64,000 nt of DNA from Bacilli bacterium (GTDB lineage: Bacteria > Bacillota_I > Bacilli_A > RF39 > UBA660). The stretch spans positions 453,883 to 517,882 of the forward strand of contig JAFQSD010000001.1 in the NCBI GenBank assembly GCA_017409785.1, read 5' to 3'. The position numbers and the translations under genes are program-made. Positions 1-9,325 of the stretch are shown here, in pieces (position 1 is the stretch's first letter; each line of letters starts with the position of its first letter). The notes under the pieces were generated by a model that had not been told where the DNA came from, ran no database searches, and worked only from the letters and a program-made list of their open reading frames with translations.

Positions 1-192
1 GGTAAAAATTCTCAAAAGAAAGGTTATTTAGAGGGAATAAAATTATCCATTCCCCTAGTATTATTGTTTTTCATAATTACACTAATTAATAAATCATTTA
101 CATTAAAAGTTCTTCTATACTACATAATCATCATCTTAACAACATCCTTTGGAAGTATGATCGGTATAAATAAAAAAAAGAATTGTAATTAA
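1..192 (+). CDS. TIGR04086-like small membrane protein, C-terminal part
   Basis: Reading frame 1 is open from the first base to a TAA at 190-192, giving the last 63 residues of a protein whose start lies outside the window. Two hydrophobic segments are visible, residues about 15-29 and 36-56 of the fragment, with small-residue motifs near each (KKGYLEGI and GSMIGI). That layout and the Lys/Asn-rich end resemble the four-helix TIGR04086 (YrzE-like) family, whose function is unknown. It converges on trmK and ends in the loop of a shared terminator. Family assignment is by pattern only. Confidence 0.5.
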   Translation, partial: GKNSQKKGYLEGIKLSIPLVLLFFIITLINKSFTLKVLLYYIIIILTTSFGSMIGINKKKNCN

Positions 193-203
193 CTACAATT
201 CTT
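178..203. terminator. Bidirectional terminator between convergent genes
   Basis: A perfect 10-bp inverted repeat (AAGAATTGTA / TACAATTCTT) with a 6-base loop. An A-run on one side and a T-rich stretch on the other let it work in both directions. The two stop codons, TAA at 190-192 (+) and TAG at 195-193 (-), abut each other across the loop. Confidence 0.75.
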
Positions 204-855
204 TTCTTATCATTTTTATTTCTAATTTAGTAATAAATTTCTTCCATCTAAAATTCTTAGGTAATACTCCTAATAATATTTCTCTAGATTTTAATTCTCT
301 TTCATAATATTCTTTAAATAATTTATCTTTTTTTTCTAAAAATTTAGGTCCAAAGAAATATTCTTTTCTACTATATCTTTTCTTTCCTCTAGTAAATTTA
401 ATAATTTGATAAATGAACTTTTTTTCTTTAACCATTACTTCATCATCAATCATAAATCCTGATTTACATAAAAATCTCTTTACATCTTCTTGATAATTAT
501 TAGGGCTAACAATAATAGTATCTATTCTCTTTAAAACACTTAAATTTTTCTTAAAGATTCCAATCATATTTCTTCCACCCATACCTGAAATAATGACTGT
601 ATCTACTTCATCACTATAAGTATCTAGACCATCCCCAAGTCTTACTTCTATTTGTTTTTCTAAACCTTCTCTTTTTATATTTTCTCTAGCATGCTTTAAA
701 GGTCCTTCTAAAACATCAGAAGCAATTGCTTTAATTCCTTGATTTTTCTTAACTAAATAAATACATAAGAAAGCATGGTCACAACCTACATCTAAACAAA
801 AAGAGTTAGCCGAAACTAAATCTCCTATTGTTTTTAATCTGTCATTTATTTTCAT
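193..855 (-). CDS. trmK: tRNA (adenine(22)-N(1))-methyltransferase TrmK
   Basis: 220 aa. Class I SAM-dependent methyltransferase that makes m1A22 in tRNA. The SAM-binding motif I is visible as LDVGCDHA (residues 21-28), followed by acidic ASD (45-47), LGDGL (73-77), SGMGG (90-94) and a VSPNN motif (116-120) typical of the TrmK/YqfN family. Length fits the family. The ATG overlaps the last base of the rpoD stop (TAATG), so the two genes are translationally coupled. The rpoD-trmK order is the same as sigA-yqfN in Bacillus subtilis. It ends in the bidirectional terminator. Confidence 0.9.
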   Translation of the reverse strand: MKINDRLKTIGDLVSANSFCLDVGCDHAFLCIYLVKKNQGIKAIASDVLEGPLKHARENIKREGLEKQIEVRLGDGLDTYSDEVDTVIISGMGGRNMIGIFKKNLSVLKRIDTIIVSPNNYQEDVKRFLCKSGFMIDDEVMVKEKKFIYQIIKFTRGKKRYSRKEYFFGPKFLEKKDKLFKEYYERELKSREILLGVLPKNFRWKKFITKLEIKMIRKEL

Positions 856-1946
856 TAATCTGTTAAGAAATCCTTTAGTTTTCTAGAACGAGATGGGTGT
901 CTTAATTTTCTTAAAGCTTTAGCTTCAATTTGACGAATTCTTTCTCTTGTTACTCCAAAGATTTGTCCAACTTCTTCTAGAGTTCTGCATTGTCCATCAT
1001 CTAAACCAAATCTAAGTCTTAAAACTTTTTCTTCTCTTTCAGTTAATGTAGCAAGTACTCCACTTAACTCTTCTTTTAACATTTCAACTGTTGCATATTC
1101 TTCAGGTCCCATAGTCTTTTCATCTCTTAAGAAATCTCCTAAATGAGAATCATCTTCTTCACCAATTGGAGTTTCTAAAGAAACTGGATCTTGACTAATC
1201 TTATATACTTCACGAACTTTTTCAATTGAAATACCAAGTTTCTTAGCAATTTCTTCATCTGTAGGTTCACGATTTAACTCTTGAGTTAATTGTCTTTGAA
1301 CTCTTGCTAATTTATTAATTGTTTCAACCATATGTACTGGTACACGAATTGTTCTTGCTTGATCAGCAATCGCTCTTGTAATAGCTTGTCTAATCCACCA
1401 AGTTGCATATGTAGAGAATTTGTATCCTTTAGTTGGATCAAATTTATCTACTGCTTTCATTAATCCAATATTTCCTTCTTGGATTAAATCTAAGAATAAC
1501 ATTCCACGTCCTACATATCTCTTAGCAATACTAACTACTAAACGAAGGTTAGATTCAGCAAGCATTCTTTTTGCTTCTTCATCACCTTGTTCTGCTCTCT
1601 TAGCATATTCAAATTCTTCATCTGAAGTAAGTAAGTTAATTCTACCAATTTCTTTAAGGTACATACGAACAGGATCATTAATTTTAACATCTTTTGATAA
1701 AGTTAAATCTTCAACAATAACATCAGCTGTAATTTCTTCTCCACTGGCATTGTCACTTCCATCTTCAGTAACAATATCAATCTCTGCTTCAACTAAAGCA
1801 TTATATAATTCATCTAATGAATCACTATCTACATCTAATCCCTTTAATTCATCAGCTAATTGTTCATAAGTAACGAAACCTTGTTTCTTACCTAACGCTA
1901 GTAATTTATTCTTTCTTTCTTCTAATGTCTTAATTTCTCCAACCAT
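855..1946 (-). CDS. rpoD: RNA polymerase primary sigma factor (SigA/RpoD)
   Basis: 363 aa, close to the 371 aa of B. subtilis SigA. An N-terminal region 1.1-like segment (about 1-60, [17 protein letters not shown]) is followed by an acidic linker, region 1.2 ([11 protein letters not shown], near residue 92), region 2 with [11 protein letters not shown] and [10 protein letters not shown] for -10 recognition, region 3, and the region 4 helix-turn-helix [18 protein letters not shown] near the C-terminus. It directs transcription from housekeeping promoters. The gene follows dnaG by two bases with an AGGAG ribosome site inside the end of dnaG, and overlaps trmK by one base: the conserved dnaG-sigA-trmK block. 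Confidence 0.97.
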   Translation of the reverse strand: MVGEIKTLEERKNKLLALGKKQGFVTYEQLADELKGLDVDSDSLDELYNALVEAEIDIVTEDGSDNASGEEITADVIVEDLTLSKDVKINDPVRMYLKEIGRINLLTSDEEFEYAKRAEQGDEEAKRMLAESNLRLVVSIAKRYVGRGMLFLDLIQEGNIGLMKAVDKFDPTKGYKFSTYATWWIRQAITRAIADQARTIRVPVHMVETINKLARVQRQLTQELNREPTDEEIAKKLGISIEKVREVYKISQDPVSLETPIGEEDDSHLGDFLRDEKTMGPEEYATVEMLKEELSGVLATLTEREEKVLRLRFGLDDGQCRTLEEVGQIFGVTRERIRQIEAKALRKLRHPSRSRKLKDFLTD

Positions 1947-1948
1947 GT

Positions 1949-3673
1949 CTATTCTCCTATTCTAAGCTTTCTAATCTTTTCTACTATCTTAGCTTGTTCT
2001 AGTGGATCTACTTCTTTTTTCATTAAATTTGTTAATCTCTTAATTTCTTGGTTTATTCCATATTCACGAACAACCTTAAAGTATTCAAACAACTCTTCTT
2101 TTGTAGTCTTCTCACTATAATTACTAGCTAAAATACTATTTAGTAAAATTAGAATATTCTCCTTATCTTGAATATAAGTATAAAAATCTGCAACACTAAT
2201 CATTCCATACTTTTTGTAATAATAGATTATCTCACTTGAAAGAACTCTTGTTTCCTCACTTGGAAATATTAATCTTTCCTTCTCCACTTGGCTAATAGCC
2301 CAATCATTATTTAACATAAAGTATAAAATTTGTTCTACTGCTTTACTATACTTGTCTTTTTTAATAACCTTATTAATTGGAATTTCTACATGTTGTACAG
2401 GAACTTTCTTTTCTCCCTTAAAGTCATTAAATCGCATTTCCAGTGTATTATACCCTATATCGAACTCTTTTGCAAGTCTTTTAAGTACAACTTCAACTCT
2501 TATAGGGTCATCAATTTTTACTGTTTCTTGTAACACAGCATTTATATAATTAGCTTTTTCTTCATCACTTCTGAAGTTAACATTTTCTTTTAATTTATTA
2601 ATTTTAAAATCACTAAAGTTAACTGCATTTTCAATTAAACCATTAAATCTTTCAGCCCCATGTTTAATAATAAATGTATCAGGGTCATCATTATCAGGAA
2701 GCATTACCACTTTAACTTCCACTCCTTGATTTAATAATTCTTCTCCAATAGATGTAGCCGCTTTAACTCCAGGGCCATCACCATCTAAACATAAAATAAT
2801 ATTATTAGAAAGTCTTTTAATTAAAGCAATTTGCTCTTTAGTTAACGCTGTACCCATTAAAGCAACAGTATTTTTAATACCAATTGTACTTGCTCTAATA
2901 ACATCCATGAAACCTTCCATCACAATAACACATTTTTTCTGACGACATTCTTCTCTCGCAATGTGATAGTGATATAACATTTCACCTTTTTTAAATATAT
3001 CCGTCTCTTTAGTATTTAAATATTTATTCTGACCATTATCTTTATAAATACGTCCACTAAATCCAACTACGTTACCCGAAACATCATATAACGGAAACAT
3101 AATACGGTCATTATATATATCATGATCATCACTAGATAAACCTATTCTATTTAATGTTGCTAAATCATATTCTTTCTTCATTAACAACTTAGTTAAATCA
3201 TCTCTTGTCTCAAGCGATAACCCAATTTCAAATTCTTTTATAATTTCATCAGTAATACCACGTCCAGCTAAATAGCTTTTTGCCAACTTACCAACACCAC
3301 TTGATAAGTTATTTTGAAAATATTTTACTGAGAATTTATAAGCATCATATAACTTATCAAATTTATTACTTTTTTGTTTTATTTGAATACCACTAACATT
3401 AACTCCAACTTTTTCTCCTAAATAACGAAGTGTCTCTCTAAAGTCAATATGTTCATAATTCATTAAAAATGTAAAAACATTTCCTGTTGCATGACAAGAA
3501 AAACAAGTATAAATTTGTTTTTCACGCGATACGCACATCGAAGGATTTGAATCATCATGGAACGGACATACTCCAAAGAAATTCTTTCCTCTAGCAACCA
3601 GCGGTATTCTTTCACCTATGATGTCAACAATATCTGTCTTACGTCTAATCTCATTAGCAAGATCATTATTCAT
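1949..3673 (-). CDS. dnaG: DNA primase
   Basis: About 574 aa. It synthesises RNA primers at the replication fork. The N-terminal zinc-binding domain is seen as [10 protein letters not shown] followed by CFSCH (residues about 36-62); the Toprim domain has VIVMEGFMD and [10 protein letters not shown]; a C-terminal helicase-interaction region follows. A GTG nine bases upstream (3682) is also in frame. The ATG at 3673 is preferred because GGGAG lies eight bases upstream of it, while the GTG is part of that ribosome site. First gene of the dnaG-rpoD-trmK operon. Confidence 0.95.
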   Translation of the reverse strand: MNNDLANEIRRKTDIVDIIGERIPLVARGKNFFGVCPFHDDSNPSMCVSREKQIYTCFSCHATGNVFTFLMNYEHIDFRETLRYLGEKVGVNVSGIQIKQKSNKFDKLYDAYKFSVKYFQNNLSSGVGKLAKSYLAGRGITDEIIKEFEIGLSLETRDDLTKLLMKKEYDLATLNRIGLSSDDHDIYNDRIMFPLYDVSGNVVGFSGRIYKDNGQNKYLNTKETDIFKKGEMLYHYHIAREECRQKKCVIVMEGFMDVIRASTIGIKNTVALMGTALTKEQIALIKRLSNNIILCLDGDGPGVKAATSIGEELLNQGVEVKVVMLPDNDDPDTFIIKHGAERFNGLIENAVNFSDFKINKLKENVNFRSDEEKANYINAVLQETVKIDDPIRVEVVLKRLAKEFDIGYNTLEMRFNDFKGEKKVPVQHVEIPINKVIKKDKYSKAVEQILYFMLNNDWAISQVEKERLIFPSEETRVLSSEIIYYYKKYGMISVADFYTYIQDKENILILLNSILASNYSEKTTKEELFEYFKVVREYGINQEIKRLTNLMKKEVDPLEQAKIVEKIRKLRIGE

Positions 3674-3712
3674 TAACACCACTCCCTCACAAATCTAGAT
3701 TTTATTATAGCA

Positions 3713-4261
3713 CTATTTTTTTACTTTTTCTACTCTTTCAACGTAACTTGCTTTTGGAAGTGTTTCACTAAACCATTCACTAAATTCTTCCATTGCCCCA
3801 CGTGTTTTAGGAAATTCAGATGAATCAGCAATATCTCCGTTTTTCCAACATTCTCTACGTTGTTCAATTAATACTCTAATATCTCTATTCTTTTTTCTAG
3901 TAAAAGACATAAATCTATATAATTCTTGAAAATTATCCTCATTAATTTCACTACGAATATCATTTAATTGATCATAATAAATATCTAAATATTCACTCTT
4001 TTTATCTAGTTCTGCATCATCAGCATCATAAACTTCTGGTTTATAATAACCAAATCTATCAGCATATTTTCCTAATCTACTTGAAATAAATTTTCTTCTA
4101 CGATTTCTTTTCTTCTCTAAAGAAACATAACTTCTAGCAACATCTACTTCTTCTAAATTAACACTAAGTATACTAGCTACTTTACCAGCAGAACTAACAC
4201 TTCCTACTTCATATAAATCATATTCTAATTGTAATCTTCCAACTTCTACTATATTTTCCAT
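3713..4261 (-). CDS. Conserved hypothetical protein, tandem paralogue A
   Basis: 182 aa, soluble, highly charged, no signal peptide or membrane segment. I do not recognise a named family. It resembles the product of the next gene upstream (4273-4812): both begin with an EYxLxE motif near residue 12, have a predicted helical middle with a Phe-rich LYRFMSFTRKK / MYKLAFFTYQS block, and end with an acidic-aromatic motif (EEFSEWFSETLPK here, AEFFEETFPK there) followed by a basic tail. The pair looks like a tandem duplication. It lies 40 bases upstream of dnaG and 11 bases downstream of its paralogue, so it is probably co-transcribed with both. Function unknown. Confidence 0.75.
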   Translation of the reverse strand: MENIVEVGRLQLEYDLYEVGSVSSAGKVASILSVNLEEVDVARSYVSLEKKRNRRRKFISSRLGKYADRFGYYKPEVYDADDAELDKKSEYLDIYYDQLNDIRSEINEDNFQELYRFMSFTRKKNRDIRVLIEQRRECWKNGDIADSSEFPKTRGAMEEFSEWFSETLPKASYVERVEKVKK

Positions 4262-4272
4262 ATTTACTCCTC

Positions 4273-4812
4273 CTATTTTTTATACACTTTCTTACTACCA
4301 ATAACCTTTGGAAATGTCTCTTCAAAAAACTCAGCAAATTCTCCTTGTGAATCTTCTCCACTTCCAAAATAAGTAATTCCATCAGTAGCAAATCTAATAC
4401 CATCACGAAGTGATTCTAAATAATGATAATTACTTGTAAAACTCTGATAAGTAAAAAATGCTAACTTATACATCTCTGAAAAATTATCACTATCAGTAGC
4501 AGACTTCATTCTTTCAAAATAATCTTTATATCTTTCTGCCAAACAACTAATTCTCAAAACAACCCCTGTATCTCTATCAAACTGTTCTAAGTTTTCTTCT
4601 TCATATCCAAATAAATCTAAAAAGAAATTCTTAACTTTAGTAACTTGTTCATCTTTAAAATTATCAGCCATAGCTCTGTTTGAACTACTAATAGTTTCAT
4701 CCATATCATCAGTAAAAACATCTAAAACTACTCTTGTTGCAATCTCCTTTTCTGCAACACCATCAGTTTCAAATAACATGTATTCTGTTTTAATTTTTTC
4801 AACTGAACTCAT
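4273..4812 (-). CDS. Conserved hypothetical protein, tandem paralogue B
   Basis: About 179 aa from the ATG at 4812. The frame is open further upstream to 4926, but that extension runs through the 3' end of the preceding gene. The shorter form (MSSVEKIKTEYMLFE) aligns with the N-terminus of paralogue A, and AGGAAG lies about nine bases upstream. The protein is soluble and acidic, with no recognised domain. It ends with KKVYKK after the shared FAEFFEETFPK motif. It overlaps the upstream gene by a few bases, implying co-translation with the papain/transglutaminase-like protein. Function unknown. Confidence 0.72.
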   Translation of the reverse strand: MSSVEKIKTEYMLFETDGVAEKEIATRVVLDVFTDDMDETISSSNRAMADNFKDEQVTKVKNFFLDLFGYEEENLEQFDRDTGVVLRISCLAERYKDYFERMKSATDSDNFSEMYKLAFFTYQSFTSNYHYLESLRDGIRFATDGITYFGSGEDSQGEFAEFFEETFPKVIGSKKVYKK

Positions 4813-4813
4813 A

Positions 4814-5434
4814 CTACTCATCTTCCTTTCTTTTATACATAACTGGATTATTAGATTTAAATTCAGCAATTTCACTATACATACTAGCAAGGGATTCTCT
4901 AACATCATTAAGTTCATCTTGATCAATAACTAATGAATCATAACCAATTTCCTCTTTAAATCTATCTATATGTTCTCTAAGAATCCTTCTATAAACATTA
5001 TTTTCTAGGCTGCCTTCTAAATCTTCAATCCAACAAACAAATGATTCATTAAATCCTGGATTAGTTAAATAATCTTTTGTACATTTATCAACTTCTTCAT
5101 CACTAACAACAAAGCTAGATAAAACTCCATCTTTTTCATAATAGCAATCTTTATCCCACATTAATACTTCCGTTGTATCATAAACACAGTCATCTTTTTC
5201 AACCCAAGAATGATCTTCTCCATCTAAAACTGTTAATTTACCTTCAACCCTTTTTGAACCAGGAATAACATATGTTAATAAACTAGCACAAAAATGACAA
5301 TAAGTATTAGTTTTTCTTCCATCTAACAATAAGAAAGAAATTGGCATACCACAAAATCTAACATTATACATTGCATCAATAGTGTCCTTATCATAAGGCC
5401 CATAATGCACAAAAGCTTCATACTTATCTGCCAT
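4814..5434 (-). CDS. Papain/transglutaminase-like fold hypothetical protein
   Basis: 206 aa with no signal peptide. A possible Cys-His-Asp catalytic set is visible in the order expected for transglutaminase/papain-like enzymes: Cys46 in TYCHFCASLL, His75 in DGEDHSWVEK and Asp86 in CVYDTT. The 'HSWVE...VYD.T' arrangement is typical of that fold. The C-terminal half (about 100-206) is helical and of unknown type. It is the first gene of a three-gene set with the two paralogues downstream, in front of dnaG, and may act on or with them. Enzyme activity is inferred from motif order only. An unrelated Cys-rich protein is the main alternative. Confidence 0.6.
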   Translation of the reverse strand: MADKYEAFVHYGPYDKDTIDAMYNVRFCGMPISFLLLDGRKTNTYCHFCASLLTYVIPGSKRVEGKLTVLDGEDHSWVEKDDCVYDTTEVLMWDKDCYYEKDGVLSSFVVSDEEVDKCTKDYLTNPGFNESFVCWIEDLEGSLENNVYRRILREHIDRFKEEIGYDSLVIDQDELNDVRESLASMYSEIAEFKSNNPVMYKRKEDE

Positions 5435-5510
5435 ACCTATTCCCCCAAAAGTAGATTATAGTATATCATTTTTTCACTAATTCGTAAACCTTATTTATAA
5501 AATAAACAAC

Positions 5511-5540
5511 AAAAAAACACCAGCAAATCTGCATAGTGTT
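5511..5540 (-). terminator. Rho-independent terminator after yqeH
   Basis: On the minus strand AACAC...GTGTT encloses an inner GCA/TGC pairing and is followed by a run of seven T. It sits just past the yqeH stop and separates it from the hypothetical cluster. Confidence 0.6.
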
Positions 5541-5551
5541 ATATAACTAAA

Positions 5552-6562
5552 TTAAATTAAAGACTTTCTCATATATGTTTCAACATCTTTATTAATGTAA
5601 ACATCAATTGTACCTTTATTAACAATCTTAATAAAACCAAGTCCTGTAATTGCTAAATCTTCTTCATATCCAACTTGATAAGTTACTTTATTTAAATCTT
5701 TAAGAGTATCATGATTACTAGAATTTAATAATCTCTTAATACTTAAATCATTTGAAACAAATAATGTAAAACTATTCTTCTCACCTTCAACATAATCAAT
5801 TCTAATTAAATCTTCAATAACAATCGATTGATTACGACGAAGTTGAAATGTTTTAGGTTTAATTTCTTTTTTAGGAGAAATCTTCTTAGTCATCTTCTCA
5901 TCAACATGATTTAATATTGATCCATTTTGTACTAAACCTGGAGTATCAAATAAAGTTAAATGATCATTAATTTCAATTTTTACTGTATTTAATGTTGTTG
6001 ATGGAAGTGGAGACATTGTTAACTCTTGAGCATTATCTGAATAATTTTGAATTAATTTATTAATTAAACTACTCTTTCCAGCATTAGTATGTCCCACAAC
6101 ATAAACATTTTTAGAAGTTTGATGAAATTTAATTCTACGTAATAAATGATCAATATTATAATTTTTCGTAGCACTTATAACTATAATTTCTTCAAAATGT
6201 AAATTCATACTTTCTAAATAAGCAATTAACTTTTCTTCTTTAACAGATTTAGGTAATGCATCTTTCTTATTTAAAACTAAAATCATTTTATTAGGAATTA
6301 AATTTCTAATTTGTTCTAAATTCTTTTCTAAGTTAATTAAATCTGTAATATATAAAACTAAATCTTTAGTTTCAGCTACACCCTTAAGTATACTAATATA
6401 TTCTTCATTAGACTTAGTAACAACTTGATATTCACCATAGTTTTTCATTCTAAAACATCTTTGGCATATATCATTTTCAATACTTGTCGTATATCCTTCT
6501 TGAAGTATATTTTCATCTTGTAGTAAAACACCACACCCCAAGCATTTCTTCTCACTACTCAT
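5552..6562 (-). CDS. yqeH: Ribosome biogenesis GTPase YqeH
   Basis: 336 aa. Circularly permuted GTPase needed for 30S subunit assembly. A four-cysteine zinc finger opens the protein (CLGCG and CQRCFRMKNYGEY). The G motifs come in permuted order: G4 LNKKDALP, then the P-loop GHTNAGKSSL, then G3 DTPGL. The C-terminal beta-rich domain matches YqeH proteins, and length is slightly below the Bacillus 366 aa. It overlaps the end of yqeG by eight bases. The yqeG-yqeH order is conserved in Bacilli. Confidence 0.93.
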   Translation of the reverse strand: MSSEKKCLGCGVLLQDENILQEGYTTSIENDICQRCFRMKNYGEYQVVTKSNEEYISILKGVAETKDLVLYITDLINLEKNLEQIRNLIPNKMILVLNKKDALPKSVKEEKLIAYLESMNLHFEEIIVISATKNYNIDHLLRRIKFHQTSKNVYVVGHTNAGKSSLINKLIQNYSDNAQELTMSPLPSTTLNTVKIEINDHLTLFDTPGLVQNGSILNHVDEKMTKKISPKKEIKPKTFQLRRNQSIVIEDLIRIDYVEGEKNSFTLFVSNDLSIKRLLNSSNHDTLKDLNKVTYQVGYEEDLAITGLGFIKIVNKGTIDVYINKDVETYMRKSLI

Positions 6563-7073
6563 AATAACTTCCTTTCTTAAAAATACCCTTTTTCTCGTAT
6601 TTTTTTACTATAGCCCCTTCTATTTTTCTATTTAAACCTGTAATTTTTAAATCTTTAACTCCAAGTGGATCAACTAAAATTGTCATAACTCCATATAAGT
6701 TACCTGATAAAATATCAGTAACCATTTGATCCCCTATCATAGCCATTTCACATTTTTTAAAACCACATCTTTTTCTAATTCTCATTAATCCTTTAGGAAG
6801 TGGTTTTAAACTAAATGATTCTCCTTCTATTTCTAAATCCTCAATATATGGAAGAATTCTTTTTCTTGTATTATTAGAACTAATAAAGATTGTAAAATCT
6901 TTTTTTAATTTCTTTAATAATTTTTTAACTTCTTTAGGACATTTTTCTTCATCAATTAAACCTAAAGTATTATCTAAATCAAATACTAAACACTTAATAC
7001 CTTTTTTCTTTAATTGTTCATAGTCTATATCAAAAATATTCTTTTTATACATCATTGGCTTATATAATGCCAT
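6555..7073 (-). CDS. yqeG: YqeG family HAD-type phosphatase
   Basis: 172 aa from the ATG at 7073, which has an AGGTGA ribosome site five bases upstream. A GTG at 7082 is in frame but is part of that site. HAD motif I is VFDLDNTLG (nucleophile Asp and general-acid Asp), motif II is ISSNNT, and motif IV is MIGDQMVTDI. YqeG enzymes are HAD phosphatases; substrate is unsettled (PgpA/GEP4-like activity on phosphatidylglycerophosphate has been proposed for relatives). Overlaps and precedes yqeH. Confidence 0.88.
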   Translation of the reverse strand: MALYKPMMYKKNIFDIDYEQLKKKGIKCLVFDLDNTLGLIDEEKCPKEVKKLLKKLKKDFTIFISSNNTRKRILPYIEDLEIEGESFSLKPLPKGLMRIRKRCGFKKCEMAMIGDQMVTDILSGNLYGVMTILVDPLGVKDLKITGLNRKIEGAIVKKYEKKGIFKKGSYYE

Positions 7074-7116
7074 AAAAATCACCTGTTTACATTATAACTC
7101 AATTTTTAATATAAGT

Positions 7117-8535
7117 CTAATTATTTACACGTTGTTTTACCATTGTTGTGTCCATAGTAATTTTTTCAAATGTATAACCATTATTTTTTCCATACTTAAT
7201 AATATCTCTTAAAGCATCTCTTGTATATGTCTTAATGTCATGCATTAAAACCATATTTACACGATCTTTTCTTAAGTTATTAACTACATTATTTTTTATT
7301 TGTGTAGGTGTTGGTGCTGGACCACCAGCAGCATCTCCACTAGAAACATTCCAATCATAATATTTATAACCTCTATTAACTACTTCTTTAGTTAAAGCAC
7401 TCATAATACCAACTGAATAGTTTCTACTAACAGTATTACTAGAACCACCTGGGAATCTAATAATAGTTGCATCATATCCTGTAATTCTTTTAACTCTCGC
7501 TTTAACACTATTTAAATCATTAAAATAACTATCAACTGATGCATATACAGTAGCATAATTATGACTAGCTGTATGAAGTGCCACAGTATGACCTTCATCA
7601 TACATTCTCTTAATTAATTCATCCGGTCCTTTATTAGTTACAAAAAAAGTTGCCTCTACTCCCTCTTCTTTTAATATATCTAAAATCTTATCAGTAGTTC
7701 CCCATTGTGGACCATCATCAAATGTTAAATAGATTGTGCCCACTTTATTTCTTTCTGAAACACGTACACTTCTTGAAATACTACTTGTATTTCCGCTACT
7801 ATCTTTAATTGTATAAGTCACTTCATAAGTTCCAACTTGCCCTGTATTTACAGGATTACTAACTGTAATCTTACTAGTAATATCTCCTTCACAATTGTCT
7901 TTAGCAACAGCTCCTTGATCACTATATGCTTCATTTAAAAATACATAAGCATATTTATCGCCAACAAGTTCAATACTTGGATTTTCTTTATCTTCATAAA
8001 CTATTTCTTTTTCATATTTTGCTTCATTACCAGAACTATCGGTAACACTATAAATTACTTTCTTATCAGTAGCCTTAATATTAACCTTTTTACTTAAATC
8101 ACCATCATAATTATCTGTAGCTTTAATATCTTCTTTAACATACTTTGTTCCAGGACATAAATAAATCTTCTTACTCTCTCCTAAAACTAAAACTGGCTTT
8201 TCATTGTCTACAACCTTAACAGTTCTAACTACTTTTCTTCCAAATGTCCCTTCAACTTCATAATTAATTTTATACGTACCAAGTTTAGAAGTATTAACTT
8301 TACCACTAACTTTAACTTCATTACTTATGTCTTTATCAATTCTCTTTGCAGTAAACCCTTTTTCTTTATATTCTTCCTTATAATTTAATACAACAACACT
8401 ATCTCCTTTTAGTTTTATTTGTGGAAACAATAAATAGTTTACACAAACAACTCCTAAAACTAATATACTTAGTAATATAAATAATAACCCTGTTTTATTA
8501 ATTTTACTTTTTACTTTAAGCTTTACTTCAGACAT
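7117..8535 (-). CDS. Membrane-anchored polysaccharide deacetylase with Ig-like repeats
   Basis: 472 aa. A short cytoplasmic tail and one transmembrane helix (about 15-37) are followed by three bacterial Ig-like (DUF5011-type) repeats (about 40-110, 118-182, 190-260; each ends in a GTY or DSSGN-type strand motif) and a C-terminal NodB deacetylase domain. Catalytic motifs are intact: TFDDGP (D273, D274), HTASHNY (metal-binding H321 and H325), RFPGG (360-364) and a late LMHD motif. It probably deacetylates peptidoglycan or another wall glycan outside the membrane, which can protect against lysozyme. Substrate is not decided by the sequence. Confidence 0.88.
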   Translation of the reverse strand: MSEVKLKVKSKINKTGLLFILLSILVLGVVCVNYLLFPQIKLKGDSVVVLNYKEEYKEKGFTAKRIDKDISNEVKVSGKVNTSKLGTYKINYEVEGTFGRKVVRTVKVVDNEKPVLVLGESKKIYLCPGTKYVKEDIKATDNYDGDLSKKVNIKATDKKVIYSVTDSSGNEAKYEKEIVYEDKENPSIELVGDKYAYVFLNEAYSDQGAVAKDNCEGDITSKITVSNPVNTGQVGTYEVTYTIKDSSGNTSSISRSVRVSERNKVGTIYLTFDDGPQWGTTDKILDILKEEGVEATFFVTNKGPDELIKRMYDEGHTVALHTASHNYATVYASVDSYFNDLNSVKARVKRITGYDATIIRFPGGSSNTVSRNYSVGIMSALTKEVVNRGYKYYDWNVSSGDAAGGPAPTPTQIKNNVVNNLRKDRVNMVLMHDIKTYTRDALRDIIKYGKNNGYTFEKITMDTTMVKQRVNN

Positions 8536-8601
8536 AATACTTCCACACTTTCTACAAAAATTATACCGATTTTTTCTACATTTGTCTACTATTGTAAGGT
8601 A

Positions 8602-9291
8602 CTAACACTTATCATTCTTAATAAATTCATTTAATATTTTTTCTAAAGCTTTTTTCTCAATTCGAGACACATAACTTCTAGAAATATTCATTTTTCGAGA
8701 AATTACTTTTTGTGTCTCACATGGTTTGTTAAACAAACCATACCTTCTAATAATTACCTCTTTTTCTCGTTTAGTTAATACATCTAAATATTTATTTAAT
8801 AAAGAAATATTTTCCTTTAATTCTAATCTATCAAGAAAATCTGGACTACTAGCTTTAATAATATCAATCATTGATATCTCTCCACCATCTTTATCATAGC
8901 CAATAACTTCATTCATTGAAATATCTTTACTATACTTATTATTACTTCTAAAAAACATTAGTATTTCATTCTCAATACATTTAGCACAATACGTAGTAAT
9001 CTTTACTCCTTTATCTAAAGAATAAGTATCTACACCTTTTATTAAACCAATTGTACCAATACTAATTAAATCATCATTTGAAACAAACTTACTTTCATAC
9101 TTTTTAATAATATGTGCAACTAATCTTAAGTTATGTTCTATAAGTTTATTTCTAGCATTCTTATCTCCATTTAATTTCAATTTAATAAACATTTCCTCAT
9201 CCTCACTACTAAGAGGTTCAGGGAAACTTTCATTAGAATAACTCCCTGTAAAACAAAATAAATTTTTAAAAAAATCAAATAAAAAAAACAT
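8602..9291 (-). CDS. sigK: SigK-like sporulation-type sigma factor
   Basis: 229 aa, uninterrupted. The pattern follows B. subtilis SigK closely: a hydrophobic pro-like N-terminus (MFFLFDFFKNLFCF), then PEPLSSEDEE, region 2 ARNKLIEHNLRLVAHIIKKY and SIGTIGLIKG, TTYCAKCIENEILM, and region 4 ending in SRSYVSRIEKKALEKI. SigK drives late mother-cell transcription in spore formers. No other sporulation gene lies in the window and there is no skin-type insertion. A GGGGAG ribosome site precedes the ATG. In this organism it may serve sporulation or a repurposed regulon. Confidence 0.85.
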   Translation of the reverse strand: MFFLFDFFKNLFCFTGSYSNESFPEPLSSEDEEMFIKLKLNGDKNARNKLIEHNLRLVAHIIKKYESKFVSNDDLISIGTIGLIKGVDTYSLDKGVKITTYCAKCIENEILMFFRSNNKYSKDISMNEVIGYDKDGGEISMIDIIKASSPDFLDRLELKENISLLNKYLDVLTKREKEVIIRRYGLFNKPCETQKVISRKMNISRSYVSRIEKKALEKILNEFIKNDKC

Positions 9292-9325
9292 ATAATCACT
9301 CCCCTAAATTATATGTCTAAAAAAA

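Noticed and set aside
1420..1869. 149-aa plus-strand frame inside rpoD
   Set aside because: It lies wholly antisense to a conserved housekeeping gene and shows no coding features or ribosome site.
4218..4406. 62-aa minus-strand frame overlapping both tandem paralogues
   Set aside because: It overlaps two better-supported frames that resemble each other and have ribosome sites.
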